A DNA stretch of 64,000 nucleotides from Lineus longissimus (taxonomy: Eukaryota > Nemertea > Pilidiophora > Heteronemertea > Lineidae). The notes under the pieces are model-generated. The model saw only the letters and a list, made by a program, of their open reading frames with translations. It ran no database searches and was not told where the DNA came from. A program made the position numbers and the translations under genes. Location of the stretch: assembly GCF_910592395.1 (NCBI RefSeq), contig NC_088316.1:12958001-13022000 (forward strand), read 5' to 3'. This document shows, in pieces, positions 1 to 13,700 of the stretch; positions within the stretch are counted from its first letter, which is position 1; each line of letters opens with the position of its first letter.

Positions 1-1494
1 CGGTACTCATGGATCGTCATCATAGCAGTCGGACTCTTCGGGAACGTGATGTCCATCATCATAACACTTCAGAAAGATAACAGGAAGATATCTACTTGTA
101 ACTACATGACTGCTCTTGCCATGGCGGATACGGTTGTACTCCATATTGAGATCGCTTGGGGGTCGTATTTTCACGTCTGGGATACAGACCCACCGACTGA
201 GTTTGAGCTGCAGTGAGTATTGTTGTTGTCTTGTTATTATACCAGTCAGGGCAAAAATCCCCGAACGGTGCGTGGTCGCCAACACGAGTTAGATCTCCCT
301 TTACACCTATACCAATTCGACTATCGCCAAACCGTGCCAGAGTAATTTCTAAAAAAGATGTTTGCGCAATAAAGTGCACATCTTCGCATTTCCTCGTTGA
401 TTCCCAAATACATGAAGCACTGTCAACTTGTGTAAAACCAGGTGACATAAGATTCACCAAAAATCACATGAGATTCATCAAATCTTATTTCAGATTGTTG
501 TGGTATCTGGCGTACGCTTTCGCAGTTATGTCCGGATTCTTCCTCGCCGAGATGACCATTGATCGACTGATTGTCGTCAGATTCCCGCTGGCCGCACCCA
601 GACTCTGCACAACACGCCGCGCCTGCATTTCGATAGCCATAACGTTCGTTTTGATTAGTGGTCTTAGTTCGTACATCATGTTCAAGTTTAAGTATTTCTA
701 TAATGAGGAAACAGGTAGGAATTATTGAATCAGCACCATCAGTAACTCCGCAAACACCTAATTTTTTACTTTGTTTCGTGTTAGGTCGGTTGACACCATA
801 TGCATGGGGAAATACTGGCGGGTGCTCAGGTCGACCCACCTCCCCAAAGTGCGTTTCATGACGCAGCAAACGTGTCGTTGCACGGCAAAGTGCCGCTGTT
901 GACTTATTCCAGCATGGATCGCATGTCAAAATCTCAGGCATCAACGGATTCGCAAGAGTCAATGTATTTTTGAATGTATTTTTCATTCTAGGGACGGGCG
1001 TTCTCCGCATGAGTGACAAAAACCAAGATTTAGTCGTCCTCGGAAACTCCACGCAAATGGCCATTGGCACCATCCTCCCCTTCGTCATCATTGTGTTCTG
1101 CAACCTGTGGATCTTCAAAGTGTTGCGCAATGCCTCCAAGATCAGTAGACAGATGGGCGTAAGCAAGGAGGGACAGATATCGCGAGAGAAGGAGACAGCT
1201 CATTTAAATAAAATGCTAATCCTCGTCAGTATTGCTTACGTCATTACGTCCATCCCATTCAGGGCTTATGAAATTGCCATGGGGATACAAGTGGTGAAAG
1301 ATTCCTATGAACGAAACGAAGCTTACTGGGGTCTCCGAATCCAATGTGTTCACTTCATTTTTGCGAATATTTGGTATATGAATTTCGGTATCAATTTTTA
1401 CCTTTACTGTATAGGGGGCGGTAAGAAGTACAGGGATGACGTCAGACAAAGATTGGGACGTTTATTCTTTTGTTGCAGAAAAGACGAGAAGTAA
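1..1494 (+). CDS. Orphan class-A GPCR (3' part; start lies left of the window)
   Basis: Three exons are visible: 1-212, 494-714 and 992-1494. They are joined by GT-AG introns in phase 2 (CA|A) and phase 1 (G|GG) and encode about 311 residues ending at TAA 1492-1494. The product is a plasma-membrane seven-helix receptor. TM1 carries the GN motif (GLFGNVMS), TM2 an Asp (LAMADTVV), and TM3 ends in MTIDRLIVVRFP, so DRL stands where DRY is usual. TM6 is LNKMLILVSIAYVITSIPF. TM7 reads NFGINFYLYCIGGGKKY and lacks NPxxY. The N-terminus and signal region are outside the window. The closest general resemblance is to invertebrate peptide-type or chemosensory orphan receptors; the ligand is unknown. It is a paralogue of the gene at 34047-36236. 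An AATAAA lies about 170 bases after the stop (near 1661). Confidence 0.88.
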
Positions 1495-3100
1495 TTAATG
1501 TATGACGATCATGAAAACGAAGAGGTTTCAAAATTTACTTCCTAATGGAGCGAAAAGTTTGTGGACGGTTGCTATACTTGTACCGGTATATTGCACAGGT
1601 AATTGGCAACGTCTAAACACTATTCATTCATTCCCAACCCATTGTGATTTATTTGAAGAAATAAAAATACGTGCAGGCGATTTTTTCCCATGCCCCCATT
1701 CGGCACATTCGGAGATACTCGTTAGTATCCGTGAGATATCATCGGTCGTGACGTTTATGTTGTAGTGTGAATGGAATTGCAATGGCCCCTGTTACGCTTG
1801 ATACGCCATCTGCTATGTTTTTTTGTCCGAGGCAACCACATCAGAAGAGAGGCATCTAGCACTTTTAATCATGATGCTATTTTTCATTTCCGATTGGTGG
1901 TAATGGCGTCACATGCGATAATTCGGTCCTGCGAATCGTCACCAGCGATACCATAACTTCCAATCTGCAAGAAACAAGGCTGCCTAGACACGTATGCGCA
2001 ATATGACAGGATCATTGAATGATGAATGAAGAAAAATCCCTCATACTGATCTCACGGACGGATATAAGCTAGATTTTCATCACAAATGTTTGATTGAGAA
2101 TGACGGATCATCTCTATGTTAGCGATAACTGTCGGCGCCCTGTTCATTTTATCATTGTTGGTGGAATACCTGACCGAATGAAATCGGCGTCAAGACACCT
2201 GCCGCCACCACCCCTGGCGACTTCACGGGATGAGGCCAAGATGATCCATGTCGACTCCATCATCGACCGTGACCCGCCCGGCCGATCTGGTTTATGGACT
2301 TCTTGCATGTCATGGATTGGCAAATGACTTGACGACGAATGTGGTCGTTCAAGGGCATATTATATGCATATCATGGGTCGTTGAGTGAATATAAATATGC
2401 TGACATTATTCAAGGCAATGCACCATCTTTGTATTTCAATCACGATTCTGATGATTTTGTTGCATCCAACACGAAGGAAGTGGTAACTGTTAGTTTTGCC
2501 TATGAATTGCCTGTTCTTTCACGAATAACAGCGACCTTGTCAAGTGCATCCTGCATGGCACCAGTTGTTTTCAAAATACTCCGCCTCTCGATATTTTTTT
2601 GGCCTGTGAAGTGGGACCACAAAAACCTGAGTCTCAGGATGTGAAAAGTGAGGTCTACGTGATCGGACAATGGGTCCACCATGTTGGTTGACATTTTCGT
2701 GACCGAGGTGCACGATATAAGCTTACTTGTAGAGATAAATGGCATATTTCTTCAGGGGCATGAGGGAAGGTTACGAGCGGAGCACCTCCGATAGTTCAGA
2801 AGGCGCACCGCAGATACATGTAACATCAGACATGCTGATCACACTCCTTTTGCCAATTCGATATTCTTGCAGGCGAAGCTATTTCCCCTCAGTCACGTCC
2901 TTCCATCCTGTCCAGGATCACCGAAGGCGTATATATGGACATGAGTAAACGCGATTAGATGTGTTATTCTTGGTAATGATGAGATTGGTGATGAGTTATG
3001 GCCAATTAATGATCGTTAGAAATCTAGACAGACAGGTCATCGTGGAAAAGTGTTCGTTGCTGGGCCAGTGGTTTGTTGATCCGATCCATGAGATGCTACC

Positions 3101-3218
3101 AATGGATGCCAGAGCATTCATTTTCTTACCATAAAAGATATGAACTAACAGGAGAGGAACAGTGAATGCCAAGCCATTCATGTTCTATACGATAGAAGAG
3201 ATCAACTAAAAAGGAGGT
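3101..3218. repeat. Diverged ~60-bp tandem duplication
   Basis: Two units (about 3101-3160 and 3161-3218) share ATGCCA(G)AGC(C)ATTCAT followed by a TTCT..AC.ATA.AAGA core. The copies have clearly drifted, so this is an old duplication with no evident function. Confidence 0.5.
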
Positions 3219-5802
3219 AATGCCGGATGAAGCTGGGTTATTGATGTTGGATATCTCATGGTCACTGGTCGTTACAATCTACCCCCTCCGTGTGATTTTC
3301 TATAGTGATAAGGACAGTAATTATGCATCACCAATTTTGTCTGACGAAAAGCCAATTTTCCGTATCGTTCTGAGTTATTTGAGATCACAAATTGGTACCA
3401 ATAGATCACAGTCTAGCAACAGGTAAAATGAAGGAAGCTAGTCACAGGGAACAATTTAGCTGGGTTGAATTGTGACTAAACCAATGGAAGGGCTTTTAGC
3501 GTAACATCTTTGATTGTAACATTTCTAAATCTTTCCATTTGTTGATCATGTTCAATCATCGGTTGGAAACGCTGAATGTCTCTTTTCTCCCTATTGAAAA
3601 GACATGGTGTCTATAGCGTATTTCTGTGTGGAAATACCGAAACACGAGAAACTACCAACAACGTTCGACCATACTTTCCCCCTTTCAGTTAATCGGAAAC
3701 GTATGGTGTTTGGTCGGTGTTGGACTTATCTGCCCGAACACGGGAACGAAATAAGCTGAAGACGCCCAGCCACAGGAGTACACAACAAAAGCCGCTGGCC
3801 AAATTTTAACGACAGAAGAAGGTTATAGAAGGTGCTTCATTCTCTACTGTTCAGCCACATTGCTCTGAACGGCATTCTGAGCACCACGACCTTGACCTAC
3901 ATGTATAAACATGTACATGGATGAGCAAAAGCAAAAATATGTCTTGTCGTCATCGCGGCTTCTTTTATAAAAATGCTAGGAAGATCACTGGCCACAGTGA
4001 AAAAAAATTATTTGGAAGACAAGAAAAGCTGAATTCGTTTATATGCAATCATCCCCAGTTCTCACCAGGCCATTCTACCATCGATGAATGATGCAACTCA
4101 GAGAACAAAAGCATATTTTGTCCTTGTGAGACTGCCAAAGCTATTAATCATATCAGAATACATGTATAATGTGGTGTCTTATCGACTTTCGTGTTCTTCC
4201 CAGACAGAGATGGGACCCCAAATGATTGCTCTTGGCCAAATTGCCTAAGATCACAAAACACCTCATCATTCTGCATGGACAGCTGAAATTCTTTTCGGGG
4301 ACACTTCTCTTTCGACCAGAATGCGTTTTCGCCAATGCGACTCCAGGGTCTTCTGTTTCATATGTTACCCTGGCAGGATGACAATAAAACGAGGATCGCT
4401 ATGCGCTACCACTTCTTTTATCTTTGCAATGGTAACTAGTTTGGGAAAAACAGCATTTATAAGTAATGACATGCGTTCCCGTAGGGAGAGGGGTCGGTGG
4501 ATGCTGAGCACTAAATATCCAGACAGGAGTTGACTATGTGCTTTATCTAGAAGCAGTATAAGGTCAAATGTATCAAATCAAATATATTTCAGCAGCAGAT
4601 ACGTGTATATTTAGCAGGTGAAATTTTCGGACCCCTGCCGCAAGGTCGTCATATTATTCAACGAGCCTCACCGTGTCTCGAAAGTTGTTGTTAATGATAA
4701 CGAGCCAAGTCTACCACATGTGTCCTCTCTTTGGTATAGGCAGGTTTAGCATTGGCAATCCGTACGTATATACGACAAAGTGCGGAGGTCAGTGGTGGCA
4801 TCAAGTCTTGTGAATATGCAAATTCATTTACACGAAAATGGTACATGTTGTTTATCCTCTATGCATGTACTTCTTTGTTGGAGGAATCGGGGAAATTCTA
4901 GAAAACAAATCGTCGATAAAATACGCCTACGTACTTCGTACGTCAACGTTCGTAGCTCGTCGTATTAGGCTTCCGAAACCTGCTCAATACCACTGAACGA
5001 CCAAAACGAAAAGGCAATCAATAACACTCAGCTGTGAGATCACTATTTAAATGTAAGATGCCCAAGGGGGCATTTCTAGATATTGGTGCCCCGATGTTTA
5101 GCTAGTACATGTCTCAGAATAACTGGATATCCATACGATGGATGGCGGGGAGGCAAAATCTATAAAGGATTTTTTTTTGGATCATCTGCCAGAACAACTT
5201 TTGTTCAATACAGTATAAAAAGCTTGTCTACTGCAAGGATGATTAAAACTTAAATACATGGCTATCATAATGGTGACTGAATCATCATTTCGACGATAAA
5301 ATAGAAATTTGTCCAATCTCAAAATCTGCATGAACATTCGGTTCATAAACAGGATAAGTCGCTAGGAGCAAGCTTCTTGGCCCAAGTTGAAATCATTTCT
5401 CGCCAAAGATAGGAAAGAAAAGGTGAGGCAGTGACTTACATTGCATGAAAAAGAACCGTCTTATATGAGAAGGGACCGTGCCATCTGTCGAAGTTATCTG
5501 TTCTTTTTCATCTAATCAGTTCAGCTCAAACCTTGATCGACTAATGCAGCTAATGTCATCACGCCACAAAGGCGCCGGCCGCATGCCCATGGCTAAGATG
5601 GCGGTGTGTTTGTCATGATCTCTAATCTCATCCCAGATCATTCCGCCAGGTTTTATCCGTCACGAACGAAAGGGTGGTAAAGACAAAGCTGGCTGGAAGA
5701 TACGGACACCTCAGTACCAAGAATAAAGCCATGTGATGTCGTATCAGGGAGGTCCTCCGATAACGACTTCCCATACTTTTGTACTGGTACATTCTTTAAT
5801 AC

Positions 5803-5854
5803 AATGATCTACATACGTGGCATCGCTATTAAAATGATCTACATACGTGGCATC
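5803..5854. repeat. 22-bp direct repeat with 30-bp spacing
   Basis: AATGATCTACATACGTGG followed by CATC occurs at 5803-5824 and again at 5833-5854, without mismatches. This is a small recent slippage or duplication event in a spacer. Confidence 0.8.
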
Positions 5855-7306
5855 ATTGTATTTGCTCTGCATCCGGGGCGATGGCATGCAGCTACGCATC
5901 GAGCTGTACATCAACGAAACTATCGCTGTCTGGAAGAATTTCTCCGTCGGAAATACAAGATACTTCCACGACAAATATTCTAACAAGTTGAACGCTTTTT
6001 TTGGCAGCGCGACGTGTACATGTACAGTGTGTCAATAAACATAACACCCCGTACTTGCCTTTAAAAAGTGAATTCTTCATTTTTGGACACTTGATAAATC
6101 TGGTGCGAGATTTAGCTCGCATTACCGAAAAACGCGACTGGGTCTAATGTTCTTTATCAATAAAAAAGCTAACATAAATTCCCGTTTAATAGCTTTGTGG
6201 CCAAACGGAACTCAATAACGGAGTACGGTCTTGCATACCTCAACGTTGCTTACTTTAAACAGTAAATCTTAACTCCACAGTTGGGACCCACTTGGGACTC
6301 AATTCGACTCTGCTGTCATTCTGCGTTACGTATCTCATTTTAAAGCCGCCCAAAGTCTCATTGCGACAATTTCACCAACTCCGCTTCTTTCCCAAAAGTA
6401 ACATTTGAGCATCACTCCTGAGTGCTTGCGGTAGTAATATCAATTCAACGATGATTTAATCCATACGTGCGTGTTAACACATCTGTAGTGGATTAGGTAC
6501 GTGTATGAATCTTTACCACTGACACTAGAACACATGTACACGGGCAAGTCACTCGTGAACGTAAAGCTGCCGCCCGTTTAGAAAAACGCGTTCGGACAGA
6601 GCTCTCTCGGGTAATGCGTTGACCCAGCCAATTTCACACAACTGAAGGTTGAACATTCAAATTCTTTAATCAGCTGAACATTTTGAAGGCTTTGTAACCA
6701 AAACCGACTATGCGGTAACCATTTCTGTTCTAAGACAATTGAAACTTGATAATTTGTACACCGAGAATCTGCTTCCGACATATCTTATACCAAGCAAACA
6801 TGTTATTGTTGTCCCAACAAAATTTCTATGGTCTAAACGAGGCTAGTATATAATCCATTAACAAATGAAACATTGCAACCGAAGTGTTTTAGAATAGAGA
6901 ACTTCACCCACAATCGCGGAAGAAAATCATCGGCGTTTGGAATCGACAACCATTTTCAGAGTTCCATCGTAAAAATAAAGTTTTACCTCCGACTGATTTT
7001 GATCAACGCTGACAAAATATCTTGGCAAATCCCGGTTGATCACGGGGGATTCCATTTGGCGCATTCAATTCGCAATCACGTCAATGACAATTAACCTAGA
7101 GTAGCATTCTTACTCGCAACAAAAAAAACTTGCTGCGGTGTAAGCACGTTCTTTATTTGATGAACGAATACAAGTACCTTTTTTCTACCCATGGTTGGCA
7201 TCAGAAGAAGAAAAAACAGGTATGATTAAAAGTAGTCGCTGCATTTTCGTTTTCTTCAGCTAAATCTTTTTAAAACATTGGGACATAAATGACTCTATGA
7301 AAAAGA

Positions 7307-7712
7307 TCCAATGATTGTGCGCCGGTTAGCTCGAACACCAGTTGCAGAGTAGTCCCGCTTAATTAATCACTCGCAATGTTCCAAGCGAGGCGGCTGATTG
7401 GAATGTTCTCCACGATATTGCATTCTCAATTAAATCGTAACGAGAGAGACAAAAAACGCCAAGAAGTACCGGGTACATGTGTTCGGTATTCGCCGCGACA
7501 TCTTTTCTTCCAATGATTGTGCGCCGGTTAGCTCGAACACCAGTTGCAGAGTAGTCCCGCTTAATTAATCACTCGCAATGTTCCAAGCGAGGCGGCAGAT
7601 GGGAATTTTCTTCATGATATTGCATTCTTAATCAAATCGCAACGAGAGAAACAAAAAACGCCGAGATGTGCGGGGGTACATGTGTTCGACATGCGCGGCT
7701 ACATCTTTTCTT
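7307..7712. repeat. 202-bp tandem duplication (two copies)
   Basis: The block beginning CCAATGATTGTGCGCCGG at 7308 recurs at 7510. Both copies run through the same CACTCGCAATGTTCCAAGCG stretch, an ACGAGAGA..CAAAAAACGCC stretch and a TCTTTTCTTC end. The second copy has scattered substitutions, strongest in its 3' third. No coding content is seen. Confidence 0.9.
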
Positions 7713-10700
7713 CAATTGACAATACTTTCGAAGCAATGAAAGATGTACAGGTGTATATGAAAGGGAATGGAGAGAGTGAGAGATCTTTGTACAGGCTATA
7801 GGTTGCGCAAATCCTAAATTTGCAGAAAATCTCGGCAAACCAAGGTCTTTTCTCGTATGATTTCACAAGACTATAAGCGGGCAGACAGATGCCCGGGCGG
7901 TGTTACAGTGTTCTCTGTAGCTGTAGATCCAAACACATTGCAATCGGCGAACAACAGAGAGGACTTAAAAAACAGGAACTAAAGATAAGTTAGTAAAATC
8001 GTTAAAGAAGATATGATTCAAATTTGAATGTGTCCATCACACTACATGTACATTGTATAATCAGTGCAGCTTCTGATCGATTGGATAGTAATTGAATGTC
8101 GCGCATCAATTCCCCATCAATTCAGCAAAGGAGAGCAGAAGATAGGTCCAACATAAAAAGACTGAATGAATTAATGTGGTTCGCGCCGCTGCGCCATGTG
8201 ATTAAGTTTATTTTGAAGTATTAGATTCTTGATCTATCGGCGCGGAATCCATCCTTGATCTTTACCGACAATTTGAATTAACTTTGACGCAGCCTTTTTC
8301 ACTCTTAAGCCTGGGAAGTTCAAAACAAGACAAGTCAACTAATTTGGCGTTAACCTTTACTTTTGTCGTTACGTCTGGTTGTCTGGTTTCCTCCCATCGC
8401 GTTGCCTGTTGTTGGAAATGTCATGAAATAGTGCGCCTTGAATGTCCAGTAAGCCTAAAAACAATAATACAACGAAAACAATTTGACGACGACGATGACT
8501 TGATGTCGTCAACAAAAGCAAAAAATCACCTCGCTCGTCTTCTCGTTCTCTAGTATAGAGAGACGGGAGTATCGGTGACTTCGTTTAGGTTAACATTTTA
8601 TGCATTATTACGCCCTTTATTGTGAAAAGTCACTGAATACATGTGGGCGATGGCATTACATGCCCGTGCGACACGGAAATATTTGATATTTTGAACACGT
8701 AAGACCTTAAAGATTTAAAAGAGACAAAAGAACATACGTTTCAACAGAAGACAATTTGCTTAAGCAGGTTACCTATGACAACCAAGACCGTGTCATACGT
8801 GTAATATCAATTCCGTCCTGCGTAGAAATCCCCATGGGTCATTCTATACAAACTATGATTGCTTTCAACGACAGTATTGATCATCAAAGGTAACACAAGA
8901 AATTTCCAATGAAACCAGTTTTCATGTGAAAGATAACGACAGACATGTCATGCTAAGCTTCAACATGTTCCGCTATAAAGCATATTGGCACTCAATGTAT
9001 TGACATTGCTATTTAGCTTCCAGACAACGCGCGCGGAGGCTACGGTGTTGTTTTTTAGCATGTTCAAGATTAAAATCTAGAGGGAGAGACGCTGTCTCTC
9101 ACTGTCTCTGGCGCCTTGTTTTCACTTTTATCCATAAAACCATGGCTTAATCACCACTATCACCAGTTTCGTTCGCATTGTGCCTACCATGTCTACGAAG
9201 TTGATCTTATCTGTCACTCTCAAATACACAGGGTGGTTAATACATGCCATGCCAAATTCCCTTAGTTCCTTTCTTTGGCGGAGTGGCTTTCAGACAAGCT
9301 TGGTCGAAATACAAAAACCTGTGTGGTCACAACATGTAATGGAAAAAACACGGACGCATAGAAATCCGTGATAAGGCCTAACAAATGGAATCCCTGACAC
9401 AATCATTTCTAATCACAAAACATTAAGTTGGCATTCTCCTGTCGACATATCACGAAATTGCAGAGCAATTGCCAACCTCACGAATGTGTTCATTTATTTA
9501 TTTATTTATTTATTCGTGTAAAATACATGTACAATATTTGATATAACATGACAAGACATTGAATTATGAACAAAATAAAACGTACATGCATTACACTGGT
9601 AACCATGTAGGTCGAGACCTATTATATGGCACCAGATAATATGGGTTGTGTCGTCGGGGTGCCGGCGACATGCGCACTAAGTGGGCCGACAGTTTGCACA
9701 ACGGCAAAAAGTGACGAAAGTGCACATGTCGTCGACATCCAAACGATCCAACCTGTCAAAATAATAAACATTAAGGGACGATTTAAGATTTCATAAAGAC
9801 CCTGAGGAAATATTCATGGAATGTCCCAGAGCCACTGTGTCTTTGCCAAGTCTGTCGTCCCTATATTCTACGCCAAATGAGAATACAACAGGAAGCCACC
9901 TTTTCAACCACAACAATGTTTTTATCTACTGGGGATCTTCGTCGGCCGCGGAGACGATCGAAGAGGAAGCGATGATGAGGTTGAGTAAGGCAATCAGCCC
10001 ATATTGAACGAATAAAAGACCACGGGGAAATCGGATGTGGAAATGGCCAACCCGTCGTGTCGGTCCGTCGTGTTTCCCAGCAGTGTTTGCATTACACCAC
10101 AGCTGGACAGACCAATAACGTTCAATATTGACACGACAGACATTCGTTGATCGCATTTCGTCTTCGTAGGGGTTGCAAAACCTGTGTATTCTCAGAAAAT
10201 CTTCGGAACGGTTTGATATAAGAGCAGTTCGGTTGTTGCTAATGGGGGTCACGTGAGGCTTGTTGTCAAATCATGAAATTAGTTCGTGGCCATCATGGCG
10301 TTTCCTTACCTGTAACACCAAGACATATAGCATATCGCCAGGCTGAGCTGTTTCGGACATCCCATAAAAACGAATTGTCCTATACGAATTTGCCACTACC
10401 CTGATTGTCAAAAAAATAACCTTAAAAAAGTAGGCCACTTCCTAGATAACCATTGCTCATTTGGCCGACCTGCAGATCTCTCAACTCTCTGTAATTTCCG
10501 GTCCGATTCTGGTCGAAACAAAAAACGTTGATATTAGTCTTGATGGATTGATAGATTGATGGACTCATCAGCTACAAAATAGAAGGAAGGAAACTCTTTT
10601 TTATTCTTCCTGGCGACAGATGCGAAACGAGCTGCCCGGCGAAATGCTACCAGCGATGAATATCAGTTCGCACTCTTATACTAACGCAGATGGTCTATGG

Positions 10701-13700
10701 CAGATTTATCATATGTTATGGTGATGGTGTGATTCTTAGACGGAGTAACATTGGCAATAATTATTTGCCTAGAAGCAGAAAGTAAGAAGACGATTTCTTA
10801 CTTCTGGCACATTCATTATAACTATTTTTCACTTTGGGGCGCAGCGATGTACGTGTATACATGAGCTGCGCCATACTAGTACCATTTTATTATTAATATA
10901 TCATTACAATGTATGTGATAAAATCAAAATCACCGCCGAACCGTTTCTAAGCGAAATAGAGATGTAAGCGAACAAGACGAGAAACCTTCCTTTGCCTTAT
11001 GTTGCCTAATGGCTACAAATGGATGTAAGAATGACACCATTATCGTTTGAAATGTGTATTTTATTGTGGTGTATATCTTTCACCATAATCAGCAACAAAA
11101 TGGGAATTCGCAGTCATTGGGATTCGTCGTATCTTTCCGCATCACTCCAATGCAACGCATCTTCCGGGAGAATTGAGCCATACCAGATACAGCTGATACG
11201 GTCCTAATTGACAGAGTGCAAAAAGAGAATTGTGTAAAACAAGAAAAACAATGTACATGTAAGAAATAAAAAAGAAAAGACCTGAAATGACATAGAAATC
11301 GACACCCAAAGCAGATTCTGGTCTGCCATATTGGTTATAATGAAAAAGGTAACTCAAGCGGAACAGCGGCGGCGTGTTTACGTGATCTACTTTCATAAGT
11401 ATGTTTTGGTTGGATAGATTTTTGCTTCTTCAACAGTCATCATCGGCCATGCTACAGTTAAACCATGCTGCGGCATAACACTGAGGTTGTTATATCAATA
11501 TTTCATCCCAGTGCTGCCTATTTCGCTGACATGATGACACTCACGTACCAGCACAATTCCTGGCAAATGAACAGATTGCATGCCGTGAAGTATTATGGCG
11601 AAATGCAGCCGCGGAAAATGAGATTATAGCATCCCAATTAGACATAATATTGACACGTTTTGTCCCGTGATAATTTGTGGCCAGTTCCAGATCGAGCGAT
11701 GTTATGCAATGGTTGGCCACGATTATTGTCGCATTCAGAAGTAGTCGTGCCAGGATTGTAATACGTTAAAACGCCCAATTTATTTTTTTGAAGTGTCCTA
11801 CACTCTTAAAAAAAATTTTTTAAACAGTTCATGGTTTTTCGACCAACACAAATATGCACTCCTTTGAGGTTTCTCAGCTCAGTGAAATCCTTGATGGTGC
11901 TTTACAACCTCGACAACCATCAGTGAGGGTTTTTGTGTTTTACCAAAAAAAACTTTTTCAGAAGCCCAAAATCTCACTCTCTGAGATTGTAATGGTTTTT
12001 CACATTTTTATAATCTGTTGGATATTCTCCAGTTAGGAATACAATATCAATAATAGAACAGAACTCTATTACATCATCAACGTACATTGTTACTTGTTTT
12101 GTATTGTATCAATGTATGGCAAAAACGCACCGGTTTCGAGAGTGAACCACACCGATATTGGCCATTAAGGTTTTTATTATAATGAGACCGATATCCCCTC
12201 GACATGGCGAGACCTATGACTAATTCTAATAATTGTAACATAAAACGCTCAATTTTCACGGCGATTGGAACTTTTTTAGGAATACCCGACGAACAATACG
12301 CTAGGCAAATATCGGACTTATCGGATAATAGCTCAAGTTCCAATGGGAGAATATACAGTTTCTATATTACAAAAACATATTAGATATATAAGATATTGCA
12401 TAAAATATAATTTATGATAAGTAATATAGTACATTTCATGATTCTGGCATACATGTGGGTCAATTTCTGTTGCCGTGTCTGCCAATCTTTTGATTCCTAT
12501 CAATTTTAAGTTTGGAGAAAAATTTCGTTTTTTGTGGTTACTTATGGAGGTCATTTTTGAAAGAGATGGTTGCACGATAGCTGTCTTTAGCATGAGGTTT
12601 GCATCGAATGCGATATTTTAGAGTATAACGTGTTCTCTAAAAGTGCTAATCCGTCTCCTTTAGCAACAGCAATATCTAAATATCATTTGAAAGAAGAGTA
12701 AATCTGCTGGGAGGTATTAGTCAGGTTACTGCGTCAAGTTCATCAGCAAATGCTCGATCGGTAAATGTCACTGGTGTTACACAACAACCTAATGTTAACA
12801 CCTTTCACCACGGTATCCATTAATATACAAAGATACGTCAATCCTGTCAATGGACCATTTGGCTCTGGCAGACAATAGCATTCCGCGACGTTACTATTTA
12901 TAGCTCACAAGGTCATTTGAATAAGATATTGATGACGTTTTAGTCACGTGACAGTCGGACATCGACACTTATTTCCACGCATTTGAGCTTATTTCAAAGT
13001 CAATTATCTTTGACCCTGCATTGTTTTAGCATGAATGATACCATAGAGTCAGAGAGAGAAATATTCAGAACAATTATGTAGTATTTCCAACACTCGGACA
13101 TGTGCCAGATTGAATCTAACTGCCCTAATTGGAAAGCCTGAATCCATTACGAAACCGCATGTTTGTCCGACATTGCCTGTAATTCAACGATAGGGAAATA
13201 GAGGGCAGCAGCTGCAGTGACCTCATTATCGCGGAATGCTATTAACAAAGCCTACTTTTTGGTCTGTTCGTTGTCCTCTGATGTTTGTTATGAATCTTTC
13301 GCACTATGATGCGCCCCTCGGAACAGATGCAGTGGCATTTCCGTTGCATCAACAGGGAAGGTCATAAAGGTGGTCATATGTTATAACAGAGCCATTGTTA
13401 GTTCGCAGCGTGACCCTCATTAACAGAACTTGAGCCATCTGTTGCCACTTAGGAGCTGGCGAAGGCGTAATGGTTCGCTTGGTAAAGATATTACGCGAGT
13501 CTTTAATAACGAACAGGAATCTCTCGTTAACCCCAGGACATGTTTGTCAATTAAGTCCGTGATTATGCTCAACTACACTTTGAATAATGTTATTCTTAAG
13601 ACTTCTTCCCTGGGTAAAGGCGTGACAAAATCAAGGTTGCCCGATGCGTAGCCACGTTAACGAGTTTTCGTGATCTGTTTCCATTCGTGAATCAAATTTC

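Larger units (their letters stand above)
1495..7306. other. Intergenic stretch, no gene recognised
   Basis: Only short open frames without domain-like content or coherent splice partners are present. The start probably includes the 3' UTR of the upstream GPCR. Two local duplications are visible: a diverged ~60-bp pair at 3101-3218 and a 30-bp-spaced direct repeat at 5803-5854. The rest looks like ordinary AT-leaning spacer. Confidence 0.6.

Noticed and set aside
423-1166. 247-codon minus-strand frame opposite the first GPCR
   Set aside because: It is the antisense shadow of two receptor exons and an intron, with no coherent motifs.
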